This document shows, piece by piece, positions 25,261-38,100 of a stretch of 64,000 bases of DNA; the stretch's first letter is position 1, and every line of letters starts with the position of its first letter. The DNA is taken from assembly GCA_013397695.1 (NCBI GenBank), contig VYZI01000033.1, positions 3,668,925 through 3,732,924 on the forward strand, written 5' to 3'. Position numbers and translations under genes: made by a program. Source of the DNA: Centropus unirufus (lineage: Eukaryota; Chordata; Aves; Cuculiformes; Centropidae). Under the pieces are notes generated by a model. It ran no database searches. It was not told the origin of the DNA and was given only the letters and a program-made list of their open reading frames with translations.

Positions 25261-28200
25261 TAATAAATATTTAACCCATATATATTAACAGTTAAAAAAT
25301 AACCAAAATGTGATCATACAGGCATTTTAAGTAGAATGGCAGATTTAACTCATGCTCTACTGAAATGGTTCATGCAGAGTCATTGCAGTGCTGCTCTGTG
25401 TTACTGACTCACTCCAACAGAGTATCCTTTGCACTCAAAATTGCTGTGAAAATAAGGCAAAGGAATCAAGGCTAGCTTTGTGTTCCTATTCTGGAAGTAG
25501 TTCTTGATGGAATTTTATCTTTCCTGGTTCATTTTCACCTGTTAGGGTAGTAATAAATACAGAGCTAAAATAATAGGGAATGTTACGCTTTTTTTTTAAA
25601 AAAATAAATTGCAAAATACAGCTACCAAGGGAAAGCTGTTTTTAAGGAACTGTAAAGCTATTTCATTTTAAGTTGGAGAAGGTTCTTTTTCCTATTTAAA
25701 ACAAAAAGTATGAAATAAAAAATGATGGAACTCTGATAATTAAGGAATCCAACCAAGTGCAGTATATGCTGCTGAATAGACCTTGTTTATATCATTAAAT
25801 GAAGAATTATTGAGATCTTAGAGGGGTGTGCTATATCATTTGGAAAAATTTGTATTTTTTTGTGAAATAAAAATGAATGTGCTTGAAATAAGCTGCAAAT
25901 ATATTAAAATTTTAAGAAAATTATAGAAATAATGCATTCATCTTGCTTTCTTATGATGCTATCTTTCCTCATTTGACACCAAATAGAATGAGAGCACGAA
26001 TATTACAAGAACATTAGCTGTGTGCTATAACACTTCACTGGGAATCATTTTTGGACCTCTCTGGGTTCTTGTCAACACTATCCTGTTGTGTAGTTCCTGT
26101 GCTTAATACTGCAGCTGTAGTTGTATCAAACTGGACCAGAATTTGAACACTTAGTTAATGTGAAAATTTTACTCAAATGAAGTATAGCAGGGTCAGAAAA
26201 ATATTGTTCATAGCCTGCTGCTATGGTCCCAGGGTATGAGGGAATGCTAGTATGCACACACTGGTCAGAAGTGGGGATTCTTAGGGACCTGAGGTAGTTT
26301 ACAGAGGGTGGAGTCTCCAGATCTTTTAGCTGTTAAGCTCTGAGACAGCTGAATTTGGGTGAATTTTCACAGAGATAATAAAAGGCATTTCCTTGTCACC
26401 GAGACAAGGATTTCAAAGCTGGCTGTCAATCACCTTGAGCAAGTGGGACTTCTAGTGTATTTTAAAGGGGAGAGGGAGGAAGATGCTGTGCATTTATTTA
26501 TTAATTTATTATCTTTCGGAAGTTATCTTTTTCTTAATAACTCTGGTAACTTGGAAAAAAGTGACAGTGAACAGAGGTGCAAAGGAATACCTATTCAGTT
26601 ATGAAGTGAGCCGGCACAGCAATCGGCAAAGTAGTGTAAAGGAAAGTTGGCTTCTTATAAAAATAGTGAAATGTGCATCTGAATGGAACAGAAAATAATT
26701 TTTTCTACCTAAGAAGATGAATGAATATACTTAATAAAAATGTTTTACCTGAGGAAATAGAATTATGGAAGGCAAGACAGATCATTTTATAATTTCACTT
26801 CCTAAGTTCACTGCTTCCAAAAAGTTTTAGAGCTAGATGTAGTCTCAGCAAAGAAGAGCTTTGGATGTGTCCTTTTTAAAAAAAATATGTTCTGAAAAGC
26901 TTGATTAATTCTATTTATATTAATAAGGGATTAAAATGTTGAACCAAGAGGTTTAAACAGTATTTAGAGATATTTTGGACAGCTATGAAGAACCAGGTAG
27001 CAGACCTCCTTTCTTCTCAAATTAGTAGAAATACTGTATAAAGAATCGGAGAATGATACTTAAATTGAAAGAAAATTAATTCAAGAGATGCTAATGTATA
27101 ATTTTCATTGAAAGACGACCAAAATATTTGGGAAAGAAATAAAAGAGTGTCTTTGACAGTTATTTCACTTTAATGTTTTAATAATGTATTTGTAGCTTAA
27201 ATGTTCTAAACTGGGATAATTTGGAAAAAGAAAATTTAGAATTTTTGACTAGTGCAGTGCTTTTCTGTATTACTATGTAAAACAGAACAATGAACTCTTA
27301 CAAATCAGAATTGCTCTAATAAGTGCAGAAAAGAGCAAATCTTTTTTGACAGCAAACAAAACCAAGCTGTAAACCTGCAGGCTTGTCATGTAAATAGACA
27401 AATAATTTTTAAAAATTACTGTGCAAATACCAGTAACTTCAATTGGACTTAGACTTTTCTCAAGGAAGAAAATTTAAAGTAGCTTTAAGGACTATAGATA
27501 AAGAAACTACAATAATTTTGGATTTTTTTTTTCATTAAAAAACATGAGAACCTTTTTATGAAATGAATTACCAGTAATATTAGGCTTAGAAAGTGAGAAA
27601 ATGCAGTCCTGAGGACTTCATGTAATTTTACATGTAAATTTTTATTTTCACAGGTCTAGGATTAAGTTCATAATGTATGGAATTTTTTAACTATTAGGAA
27701 ACAAAGGAGTACTATTTTGTATTAAAAAAATGAGCAAACCAAACCTTAATCCAAACAGATACGATTACTTTTCTTGTTTACTGGTAAATTGCTTAATGTA
27801 GAAGATAGTTCAACTGTGAATAAAAGCCTAAAATGTGGAAAATCCAGAAAAGGAAAGCTGATACAAAATTATTTGGTTTTCTGTTGTGCATAGTCACCCC
27901 CTGCCACTCTTATATTCCCCTTTTTCATCAAGCAAGATTGTGCCATAAGTCTTTTGGAAAAGAAATAGAATAATGCCAAGATAATTTATTTTATTTTTTT
28001 TTAATATAGGGTTTTTTTCCTCACAAAGATGCATGTAAACTTTTTATTTTCAAAGAAGGAGAGCCCTGAGGTTTCGTTCAATATTTAATGTTTATATTTT
28101 ATACTCCTTGTAATGTGGGTAATTCAGTCAATGTAATATTTTGGATGGCAGAAAAGTTCAAACACGAAAATTCCATTTGGGCTGCGCTGCATACCGGAAA

Positions 28201-30354
28201 TCTCTGTGGGTATTTAATCATTCAGAATAAGAAAGGTTTCTTTAATTTTTAAACAAGTATTTCATTTTATGTTTTATTTAAATTGTCTTAACATTTACAT
28301 AGAACTCCTTGAAGGCTTGAAAACTATAAATTTATGCTAGATAAAAAAAATAAATAATTGTGAAGCATACTGTATGTGGTCATATATTAGAGGTGGAAAG
28401 GGTACTGTTTGAGTATGAAGATATTTTGATAATTACAAAATATTACTTGCAAAAAATATTAATTTGTATATTGATTGTTTGTTTTAAAGGACCTGGAAAG
28501 CTGATTCCCAAAGAAATGTTCTGGTAATGCTGCCTCCCACAATAGCATGAATATTTAAAGAAGTAATATATACGAGAAACTTGAAGTTGTGGAAGTGTAG
28601 TCAATTACTGCTTATGAGACAGGGGAATTGCAGCCACATGGATACTTTCTTTTTCCATATGTTGAGATGGATGTTCTTGGCATTACTCAGGCAATATGGG
28701 CTAAAGAAAGCTACGTTTGTGCTGCTGCTGGAAACCTTTGGGAAAATAAATTAAGATAGCAGAGTCTAAACATTGTAAACATGGAAAGGAACATCACCGG
28801 CTCCGTGGTGAAATGTTGTACAGCCTAGGGTGGTTCACAAGGAACCAGGACAGAGAGAAGTGAGGAGCACTGGTAGTAGAAAGTTCAAATAGAAGCTGTT
28901 ACTCCACTCAGAAAACTACTGAAAAAGCTTGTGTGTTTTCTTATACTTACTAATTGTATGTTCCAGAAATGCTCATTTGGGTTAGGTTGCTGCGTTAGAT
29001 TTTACTGTCCCGTGAGGTTGATGGCCAGGTATGTAACATCTGCCCTTGGTTCTCAGTCAGTCCCCTGTAAAAGGCCTTAGGAAAACGGATTAACCAGCAT
29101 CGTTTAAACAAACAGTACTAAAAAGAAGCTGTTTATTTACTTCTGACTTACCTGTGCTAATGACAGTTTATCTGCTGTAATTTCTGAGCACACCAGCAAA
29201 ATGCTAATCTGCTTGTGTCTGACAGGTATTTCTCTTATAGGTCTTGTTTCTTCAGCTCTTGAGCAAGGACTTTACTGTTACCATTGGATGAGTGTTTTCC
29301 TAGCCCAATAAAGAAGGATGAAAATTTTAATTAAAACAGTTAACCCTGAAATGATTGATTATTCCAGTCTGCCTATTGATAGCAATACATTATGTCACTG
29401 AGTATTTGTTGCCAAGAACTAAGTTTCCCTCATGTTATGAGAATGCAAAGTTCTTTTACATATTTTGAATGGAACATTAGATATGCGATCTTAATCCTGT
29501 TGACTTTCTTTTTGTCTTTCCTCTGATCTGGCATTGTCTGGAGGGTAGGAATTTCAGGCTAAACCCAATTCAGTTTCTTTGAGATTGTCCCAGTCTTAGA
29601 TTTGGGATATATGTTGGTTTGTTTTGCACTCTGTTTTGTCCAAAATGGTAAGATAATTGAATATGATTAATTTCATTGGAGGAATTAACAAAATTTACTT
29701 TCAATCTAGTTTTAGAGCAGAAGGTTTCTTGGGAAACTGCAGAGAAATGATGCAGCAATTAATTTTAGATTTTCACTGTAACTATTTGCTTGTGAAGTAA
29801 CTCTTTAGCAGATATTAGCCAGATTAGTGGTCTTTGGAAGGTATTCTTTGGCTTTGTCACAAAGAAGGCTTGTACCTTAAATTAAAGGTGCAAGGTATGT
29901 TATAAGCAGGGGTTCTATATGTAAATATGAAAACATTTTAGAACATGCTCTTCTTTTGGCTCCAGGTGTTTTTCCCTAAGACAGTCAGTGAGGCCAGCAG
30001 GCATTAGTAGTGATTTTTTTATTTTAAACTAATACGTATGAAAAATGGTGTTGACTGATTTTTTTGTTGCAGTTTTTACTTCTGAGTAATTTTTAACAAA
30101 AATGTCCAGCATCAGGTATTCGGTGTTACTGTGTTCACTCCCTTCTGTGATAGTTTGTCTTTGAAATCATCGGTCATGGGAATGTCTTAATTTAATTTAA
30201 ATTTGTAGTACTTTTAAGAGAACCACATGAAATCATAATTTTATTGCATCATTTAATGTGGAGAGGAGAAAAGGAATTTAAAATAAGACAGTTTCACTTT
30301 ACAAATAAATTTTAAAATTTTGACATGTTTTTATGTAGGGAAGCCTTGTTTGAA

Positions 30355-30374
30355 AAATTGTTTGAAAACAATTT
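30355..30374. other. Perfect inverted repeat, 9-bp arms, 2-base centre
   Basis: AAATTGTTT and AAACAATTT flank GA. A second small inverted pair, AGACCT/AGGTCT, follows within about 30 bases. AT-rich palindromes of this size arise by chance in such DNA. Confidence 0.4.
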
Positions 30375-32890
30375 AGGCCTGTTTAGACCTTAGATTTTTA
30401 GGTCTGGATATTTCTTTTATATGCTTTTTCTTTTGGGTAAACTAAACTTTCAAAAATTGAAAGCTAAAAGCTGAAAAACTGGGGCAGAGTTTTCAGAGAG
30501 TTCTGAATCACAGCTGGTTAATCAGAATTTTCTTTTCTTCACTTCTTCTCCACCTACATTAAGAGTACCTTTTCTGTCACACAGCCTGTGCAGTTTTCCC
30601 ATAGGGACATATAATGGAGTTCATCAAACTGAAAAAAGTGAGTCACACAGTCATTTATTTACTCATGTAAGACAATAATGGTGTTGATAGTTACCCGGAC
30701 ACGCATTCATTTCTGTAGCTTGTGGAAAAGCTGGGAGTTTAAAAGTCTTTTCAGACAAGATTACAAGTGAAAATAAAGAAATTAAGTCACGGCTACGTGG
30801 TGGTTTCTGTCTCGTTTAATGCTTTTGTTGCTTTTTAGCAAAAAGAGCAGAAATGTTGTTGCTCTAATTTTGCTAGAATGTTGAATTATATAAATTATGA
30901 AAAAGGAAGTTCTGTTTTCATGGAATGGAGAGTGAATGGATGTTATTTATTATTTTGTTACAATTAAAATATTAGTTTAGTTTCTAAAATTATGTCTATC
31001 TAGTTTCATGGGCACAAATTGTCTAATTAAATTTTTTAAGTGCTTTCTCAGCTCTCTCCATTTCAAGATTCTAACCTTTTGAGTATAGGATTCCCTACCT
31101 GCTCTGTTTTCCTTTCCAGCCCTGTGGCACTGGAGTTTCAAGAGTTAGTGGCACTGGGCTAACTAGGCAGAGGACTTTTTGCATGAGTGCTGTAGGAATG
31201 ACATGGAATAACTGACTGGTTGGCTGGCTCTGATGGGTTTATCAGAGGAAAGAGGTTTCCTGACAGTGTTATCATCCGGTAGGAGGGCTTTGTGTTGTTT
31301 CAATTACTCATTTGTCTTAGCTAAAGCTGGGAGGAGTTCCATTGGGAGCTCAGTGAAATAGAGAGGAGCCCTGCATTCCCCAGTTATCTTTGAGGCTTCT
31401 GCCTCTCTGTGCAATAGATACGCTCCCTAATAAGCAGTCCTGTCCCTGTCTTCAATTCCCCAGAAGCTGTGAGATGTTCCTGCATACCAGTCAGATACAA
31501 ACCAAAGTTCCAGACGAAAGGAGAACAAAGGAGAGCCTTTCCCTAAGACTGTTTGCTTCCCAAGGGAGCCGTGTTGCTGTGTTTTCCAGGGTAACTTTTA
31601 CATGTAGCCTGTGATATGTTGAACAACTGGTAATTACTTCTGAGGCAGTCATAGGGTGGATGTACTTGGTGAGAATTTAGGACACAGACAGAGCGATCCT
31701 GCATACAAAAAACTGATGATGAGACTGAAATGTACCACCTTTGTCACATGGGAAAATCAGTTTCTTTCTTAGATTAATTTGAAATCAAAACTTACTTTGT
31801 CCTAGGGCTAATACTTCCATTATCTTCCTTGTTCGGTAGATTTTTTTTGCTGTGAGTGAAAGTGGTAAGCCTGACACTGGAAAACATTGTTGCTTTGAAA
31901 TTTTACTGTATAAGTTAATTCTACATGAACGGTGTTGAAATCTTCATTAAAAGCTCTACAGAAGCTGTAAACAAAACGTGAAGCAGATATTACCTATGCT
32001 TGGTATTCCTTTCATTTCAGCTGCTGCACACCTTGTTGTGTTTTCCCAACTCCAATCAACTGTGTAATTCTGTGTAGTAAAATATGAGGTAAAAAATTGA
32101 AATATAATTATTTTGAACTAACTGTGTATCTAGGCCATGCAGCCTAGATTAATTTTCTGAGGAGATGTATAACCACTAGCCAGTGTAAGTGAGAAGCAAA
32201 GATAGTCATCATCAGGTATTCATCCGAAGCACAAGATTGCTTCTGGTCCTTTTTCCACTGTCTATAGTGACTGGACCAAGTGTCTGACTTCTAGACACTG
32301 GGTACATACCCTTTAGCTGTCCTTAAGAAGCAATAATCTGAGACGCTGCTTCCCTTGTTAAATTCAGCAGTGATCAGAGTTCGATTGTGTGAAGATGCTT
32401 GTGTCTGCCTTTATTAGTACCTATTTGTCTTTAGAGGTTAATATCTCCCTGAGTGAGCAGCAGCATGGTAGGTAATCAGAAGTTTGATATCATGGCTTTA
32501 GGGAGTGCATTTTGTTTCCTTAATTGGTCTACGTTCCAGCTGCACAGAATCTGACTTAAGATATCCAAAGGTTTTTGCAAGGTAAGCATCCTTGTAATTC
32601 AAGCCTAGAATTTTTGTCATGTTACACTTGTGCTATATTTATTTATGCAGTCCATTGTGGCTATATACTTTGCTTTTTCCTACATCTCTTTCATCTGAGA
32701 GATCATTTGTTTCCATTTTTAAATCAATATTTTTCAGTTGTATTTGTTATCTAATATAAAATGTAAAGTAAAAAAAGACATTTTTAGGTTTTAAGTACTC
32801 TGCCTAGATATTTGGACTTACCATTTTCCATAGAACTGATTAGACAGTAAATAATCATAAAGTAAATAAAGAATTTTCACTTATTCTCAG

Positions 32891-33159
32891 CAAACTGCAT
32901 TCAGAGGATGAGAAGAACACCTCCGCTAGATGAACTGCAGCCACCTCCATACCAGGATGATAGCGGTTCTCCTCACCTTTCATGTACGCCTTCTGAAGTT
33001 GGAGATGGTAAATGTGAATTTTCCCAGTGTAGCAACAGTCCAAGATGTTCATATAAGTGCCCAAGTGAGGGAAGCACAGGACATGAAATAGAAAGCTTCC
33101 ATAACAAAGGATACGAAGAGGATGTACCCAGTGATAGCACAGCTGTCCTTAGTCCTGAG
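32891..33159 (+). CDS. SYT14: Synaptotagmin-14, proline-rich linker exon
   Basis: Completes residue 149 (Ala) and encodes residues 150-238, starting NCIQRMRRTPPLDELQPPPY. The PPPY at the end of that block is a PPxY motif of the kind bound by WW domains. The rest is a Ser/Cys-rich linker containing CSYKCPSEGSTGHEIESF and an acidic EEDVPSDSTAVLSPE end. It is cytoplasmic and lies between the acidic cluster and C2A. Acceptor TTCTCAG and donor GAG|GTAAAT; the donor is weaker than the others. The upstream intron is phase 1 and the downstream one phase 0. The frame and peptide match vertebrate SYT14 with only scattered substitutions. Confidence 0.95.
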
Positions 33160-33550
33160 GTAAATGAAAACAGTTGGGTTTTCTGAAGTTCTTTTGAGAA
33201 ACTCTTTTTTTTTTATTCCTGAAGATGAATGTACAGATATATGAACATTAATATTGCAGCTCATTCATTGAAAAAAGTTAGTTTGTCAGAAAATATTTCA
33301 TGGTGGTTGTGCATAGTTAACTTTATGGCATCTTAACTTTCAAACAAGCTCCCTGAAAAAGTGAATCTTTTCTTTAAGCAAGTCAGAAAACTTCATCACT
33401 ATATTGACTGTAGTCAATTTCACACACCCCCCCTGGCCAGTTAATTTTTCTAATAACACAAATAATAAAAAAATGAAAATCGGCTAACTTTTCAAACTGA
33501 ATGCCACATACTGTAATATGTCTCCTATTAAAAAAAAAAAAAATTTAATT

Positions 33551-33590
33551 GTTGATGGTAGTATAGATGTAGATGTTGATGGTAGTATAG
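33551..33590. repeat. Tandem duplication, 24-base unit, 1.7 copies
   Basis: The unit starting GTTGATGGTAGTATAG at 33551 repeats exactly from 33575 to 33590. Perfect identity suggests a recent event. Confidence 0.8.
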
Positions 33591-34645
33591 ACTGTGTGCG
33601 TGTACCTGATGATCAACTAGGACCACAAGCCATATGAACTTCATTGCTGGAAAAGGGAAAGTGTGTACATATGGTCCTTGAACCCTAACAGGTGGCAGGA
33701 AATCTAATCCTAGTTATTCCTGCTTCGTGTCACACCAGTCATTGCTGTAGAAGTACCCAATAAGAAGTCAAAATACTGTCAGCCTTTTTTACAGCCACTC
33801 AACAACTTGAAGAATGAAGCCTTCTGAGGACGGATTCCCACAGCGATGTAGCAACCAGTTTAAAATAAGAGCATAACATTTTTTAATCCAAAAGGCTTTA
33901 TCGTGGCATCTAGTAACTTACATGGACCAACGTATCTTTGATAATCCAAAAAAAGACAGGGAATATATTTGTTTTACCTATTTGAATAATTTATTATATG
34001 AACAGTATGTTGACCTGTACTTGTAAATATTTTTGTTTCAGTATCACTTATCAAACTAGCTATTCAAATCTTGAAGTGAAATTTTTTAAATTAAGCTTAA
34101 AATACAGTTTCAGAACTCATGCCGTTTACAGAAATTTCAGAAACTGCATCCAAAACAGATATATCTTACAGAGGTCTAGTAAAATGTCATTAATAAAACC
34201 ATGGTATTCTTTGGCGCATTTATAGAACCCTTGTGGACTTTAGTGTTAGTGCTGTGTATGCAAGTAGGTATTGTAATTCCTGTATTCTTTGGTGGCACTG
34301 TACTCGCGCTCAGTAGCCGGCTTTTAAAGCACTATAATATGTTAACTTAAAAATATGTGTGTGCACTGAAATAATCTAGTTCTATCTTGTAACAAATATG
34401 TATGTATTTTAACATGAGGAGCACAGGAGAAGAGATCATAACTAGAGCCTTATTTAATCTGAGCTGTCTGATTGGCTCTTGGCTTTTGGCAGTATTGGTC
34501 AGGTAAAGCGTTTTGATTTCTTCTTGGCTGCTAGTCAGCCATCTCCTCCGGCTTTCAGTGTTTAATTACCTTGTTTATAAAATGAACAAAAAGATCAGTC
34601 ACTTTGAATTGCTTAGAGAAAGCCATATATTTCCAGGGTAGATTT

Positions 34646-34652
34646 AATAAAA

Positions 34653-34683
<31 letters not shown>
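34646..34683. repeat. (AAAT)n microsatellite next to the C2A-exon acceptor
   Basis: About nine tandem AAAT units end only 23 bases before the exon at 34707. A short CTT repeat (TTCTTCTTCTTCTTCAG) then forms the pyrimidine tract of the acceptor. The branch point must therefore sit in or at the edge of the AAAT array. Confidence 0.9.
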
Positions 34684-34706
34684 GCTGCTTTCTTCTTCTT
34701 CTTCAG

Positions 34707-35156
34707 GATATGTCAGCTCAAGGATCATCTTCACAGCTTCCTAAACCTTTTGATCCTGAGCCAGTAGCTAAATATGGCACACTGGATGTGACTTTTGACT
34801 ATGACTCACAGGAACAGAAGCTTTTGGTGACAGTGACAGCTGTCACAGACATTCCCACATACAGCAGGACAGGTGGAAGCTCGTGGCAAGTACACCTAGT
34901 TCTTCTCCCTATAAAGAAACAGAGAGCGAAAACCAGCATCCAGCGGGGACCGTGCCCTGTCTTCACAGAGACATTCAAATTTAATCACGTTGAGTCTGAG
35001 ATGATTGGGAATTATGCGGTTCGCTTTAGACTGTACAGCGTACGTCGCATGAAAAAAGAGAGGATTGTGGGAGAAAAGATTTTTTACTTAACAAAATTGA
35101 ATCTTCAAGGGAAGATGTCAGTGCCAGTGATACTGGAACCTTCTTACAGTCTGTCT
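34707..35156 (+). CDS. SYT14: Synaptotagmin-14, C2A domain exon
   Basis: Encodes residues 239-388. After a Ser/Pro spacer (DMSAQGSSSQLPKPFDPEP), the C2A domain begins near KYGTLDVTFDYDSQEQKLLV and runs through the strand block TETFKFNHV and the final ILEPSYSLS. In calcium-sensing synaptotagmins the two C2A loops carry clusters of Asp. Here the loop positions read TDIPTYSRTGGSS and YSVRRMKKERIVGE, with most acidic ligands replaced by neutral or basic residues, consistent with SYT14 being a calcium-independent member. The basic KKQRAK stretch is the usual polybasic strand of C2 domains. The whole domain lies in one phase-0 exon of 450 bases, with acceptor TTCTTCAG and donor TCT|GTGAGT. Confidence 0.95.
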
Positions 35157-38100
35157 GTGAGTATTAAATGAGGCAGAATAAAAATACAGTGATATTCAGT
35201 GTCTTGGATTTTTATACAATAGTGTGTATATTTATAGAGTCATCCCATCCACTCCATTTTTTTTTCAAGTCATAGCACTGTATTAGTGCAATGGTAATTT
35301 CCATATAGCTTTTGTAAGTACATTCATTTTCTACCTGCACATATTTTTCCTTCTAATTACTTAGAAATTTCCAGTCTATAAAGAGGAATTCAGTGATGAA
35401 TATATGTATACATGCAAAGACACATATATGTATGTTACATTGTAATCATTACTTTGCTAGCATTTCAATTAAAAAACTCCACAAAACATAACAAAAACCC
35501 TATACTAGTGAGTGACCTCCGTCTGTTGCAATTGAATTTTGGTGGCAATAAGTATTTTCCTTTCAAGAAAGAAAGATAGAAAAGAGAATTTTGAAAGCGC
35601 AAAGCCATTTTTAATAACTTCCAATTAGAACCTTGTAAATAATTGATTTCTGGTACAGTCTCAAGTGAAAAATAGTGTGAAAAGTAGTTCAAACTGAAAA
35701 GGATTTTCGTTTGCTGAAAAAAACCCTACCTATCTGACAAGCAAAAATTCCTTGTCCCCCAAAATAATTTTATATTTTTTTATAAAGCAAAGTAACACTA
35801 ATTAAGGGTAAGCTTAGATATGACTGTCGAAACCCACAGGTGATCTCTGTAGGTGCAATGATCAGCATCTCCTTTTTGGTTTTTGTCAGTTTTTAAGTAT
35901 GTTTTTTTCCAGAAAGAGAATGCTTGTGATGTTCTGGTCACAGCTTCCTACACTAGGAGTGCTTGACTGATCAGAGCTGCATATGTGCTAAGTAATGGAC
36001 TTCTGGTGAAAGAGGGTGATTTAGTGAGGACATCCTTATTTGAATGGATGTTGTATGTGCTTCATGGGTTTTTTTAATTATGAATAAAAGAAGAAGAGGA
36101 GAAAGGAAGGAAAAGTTTTTTTCACGTGAAACGCAGTTTATTTCTTCTGCATTTTCAAAAATAGTTCAGGTTGTTTGAAATCAGATGAACATGTGTTACA
36201 AAGGCATTTTGAGTGGTTTTTTTATTTAGTGATAAAAAAATATATTAGTTAGTGTTAGTAAAAGCTGAGACTAAAGCTTTGATTCCATTGAGGATGAACT
36301 GGCCATAGAAGATCCTTTTTATGATTCCTTAAGAATTATAAATTACTCTATTCCAAGGAGGAAGGTGTACATTTACCCAATGCAAGCTTTGCTAATGCAG
36401 AGTTTGCTAGTTTTACAGCTAGTAAAAAAGCACCCATGAAACAACATCGAGTATGCTAAGTGTATGTGCTAAATTTCTGTGTGTTCTCAATATATTCTGG
36501 TATAAAATTTACCAAAGCCAGTGAGAGAGGCCAGCGAAGGGGCCAGGGTTTTGTTTGACTGGTATATCCCATATGTGCACTGGTTATTCCTCTGTGTTAT
36601 ATTCTTAAGACAGCATGGCAAGGAAAGTAATAGCAAGTTGCAGAATGCATCAAAGAGAAGAAGATTGCTATTTATTTTCTGTGTTGGTAAGGGATGCCAT
36701 GTCTGTATTTTTATTTCCTCCTTATTTCTGGGGGGAAGGAACAAGAATAAAGAATATTGGTAGAAGGTGAAACTATCTTCCCAAATTTGTTGCTGAAATG
36801 TGGTTTGAGCAGATTTATTGTAGCCCTACCTGTTGCTGGAAAGTAACTTTCATAGACTGAATGAGGACCTGGTTTTTTTTGGAAATACGCAAATCAGTTT
36901 TTAAAACATTGGAAAATCATTCACATCTGAGTTTATAGGTATTTTTTTACTTTTATTTATAGCCTATATAGTATTTTTTCACTTTGCAGATCTATTACAG
37001 GATTTAACTTTTTTTTTTTTTGCAAGAGTGTTAAAATATATTTTGTTTTTAGGATGCATGACTGAAAGTGGGGGGGAGGGCATCCTGGGACACTTGACTT
37101 CAAGCCCATGTTATTGCAAAGAGCCAGGTCATCCTGCTCACAAATTTGTGAATCTTCATCTGAAAACATCAGGTTGTTCCATTTCCAACTTGAATTTCTT
37201 CATGGCCAATTTATAACTAGTCTGTTCTTATGCCAGCATGGTCCCTAGCTTAATTAGATCTTCCCCTTCTCAGGTATTTGGCTCTGGGTCTCTTTGTACA
37301 TGTTGGTGGTATTCATTCTCAACTGACCTTCTGCTAGAATAAACCAACAACAATCTTTATGTCCAACTAATCATAAATGCCAGGCAGGAGTTAACAGGAG
37401 AAGGTAAGTGTTATTTCAGTTTGTAGAGATCCAGCTGTTCAGGGATATTTGTAATTCTAAAACCCATGATTAGGTACTTTGTAAATTCTGAATTAAATGT
37501 GCCTTGTGCAGAGTATTTTGTTGCCATGAAGTGTTTATATTTGACAGCTTTTTTACCCAGGTATTTATTGGACACCTGACAGTTGCCCTATTTTTTGACT
37601 CTGCTTCACATTGTATGGGTTTTCTATATTAAATATACCTTCTGTCACTGAAACTTCCTAATCCGTTGAAACACCTATGCTAATCTCTTCTGTGGAAGAT
37701 ATTTTATTTGCTTCTGTCTGTGCCTGATACAATATTTATGTATTTTGATAGTTAATCACCTGCCTTCTGATTGTATAAGAACAGTTTGTATGCTATGAAG
37801 TTTAGTATTTTTCCAGACATAATTAAAGCTGTTCACAAGGGAAGCTGCTTAGAGGAAGACCAGTAAAATCAGTGCCTTTGTAACACAGCAGCATGCTCAC
37901 ATGAGTGGGCTTGCAGCAATCTGGTGATCCCCAAAATGCGAGTAAGCTTGTGTTGGGGTGAGTACATTGATACTAGTATATTCCTTAAATAGATTTCGAA
38001 GCTACACTTGGCTTCAAAGTTACAAATATATTCATAAATTCTCTTTGTCACCCAAGATTTCACCCTGCTCCTCACCTTCCTACAGTGCATATGACTTCTT

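Larger units (their letters stand above)
8616..32890 (+). other. SYT14: SYT14 24-kb intron
   Basis: Phase-1 intron from donor GTAAGA at 8616 to acceptor TTCTCAG at 32884-32890. No coding exon of SYT14 is missing from the protein across this gap. It holds two CR1 fragments, a MIR-like SINE, a candidate poison exon behind a very long pyrimidine tract, and several low-complexity runs, each listed separately. The longest open frame, 14197-14616 (139 codons), is T-rich and hydrophobic with no recognisable domain. Apart from the listed items I see nothing I can annotate. Confidence 0.85.
33160..34706 (+). other. SYT14: SYT14 1.5-kb intron
   Basis: Short phase-0 intron between the proline-rich linker exon and the C2A exon. 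It carries an A run at about 33528-33542, a 24-base tandem duplication and the AAAT microsatellite listed separately. No further coding content is seen. Confidence 0.85.
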
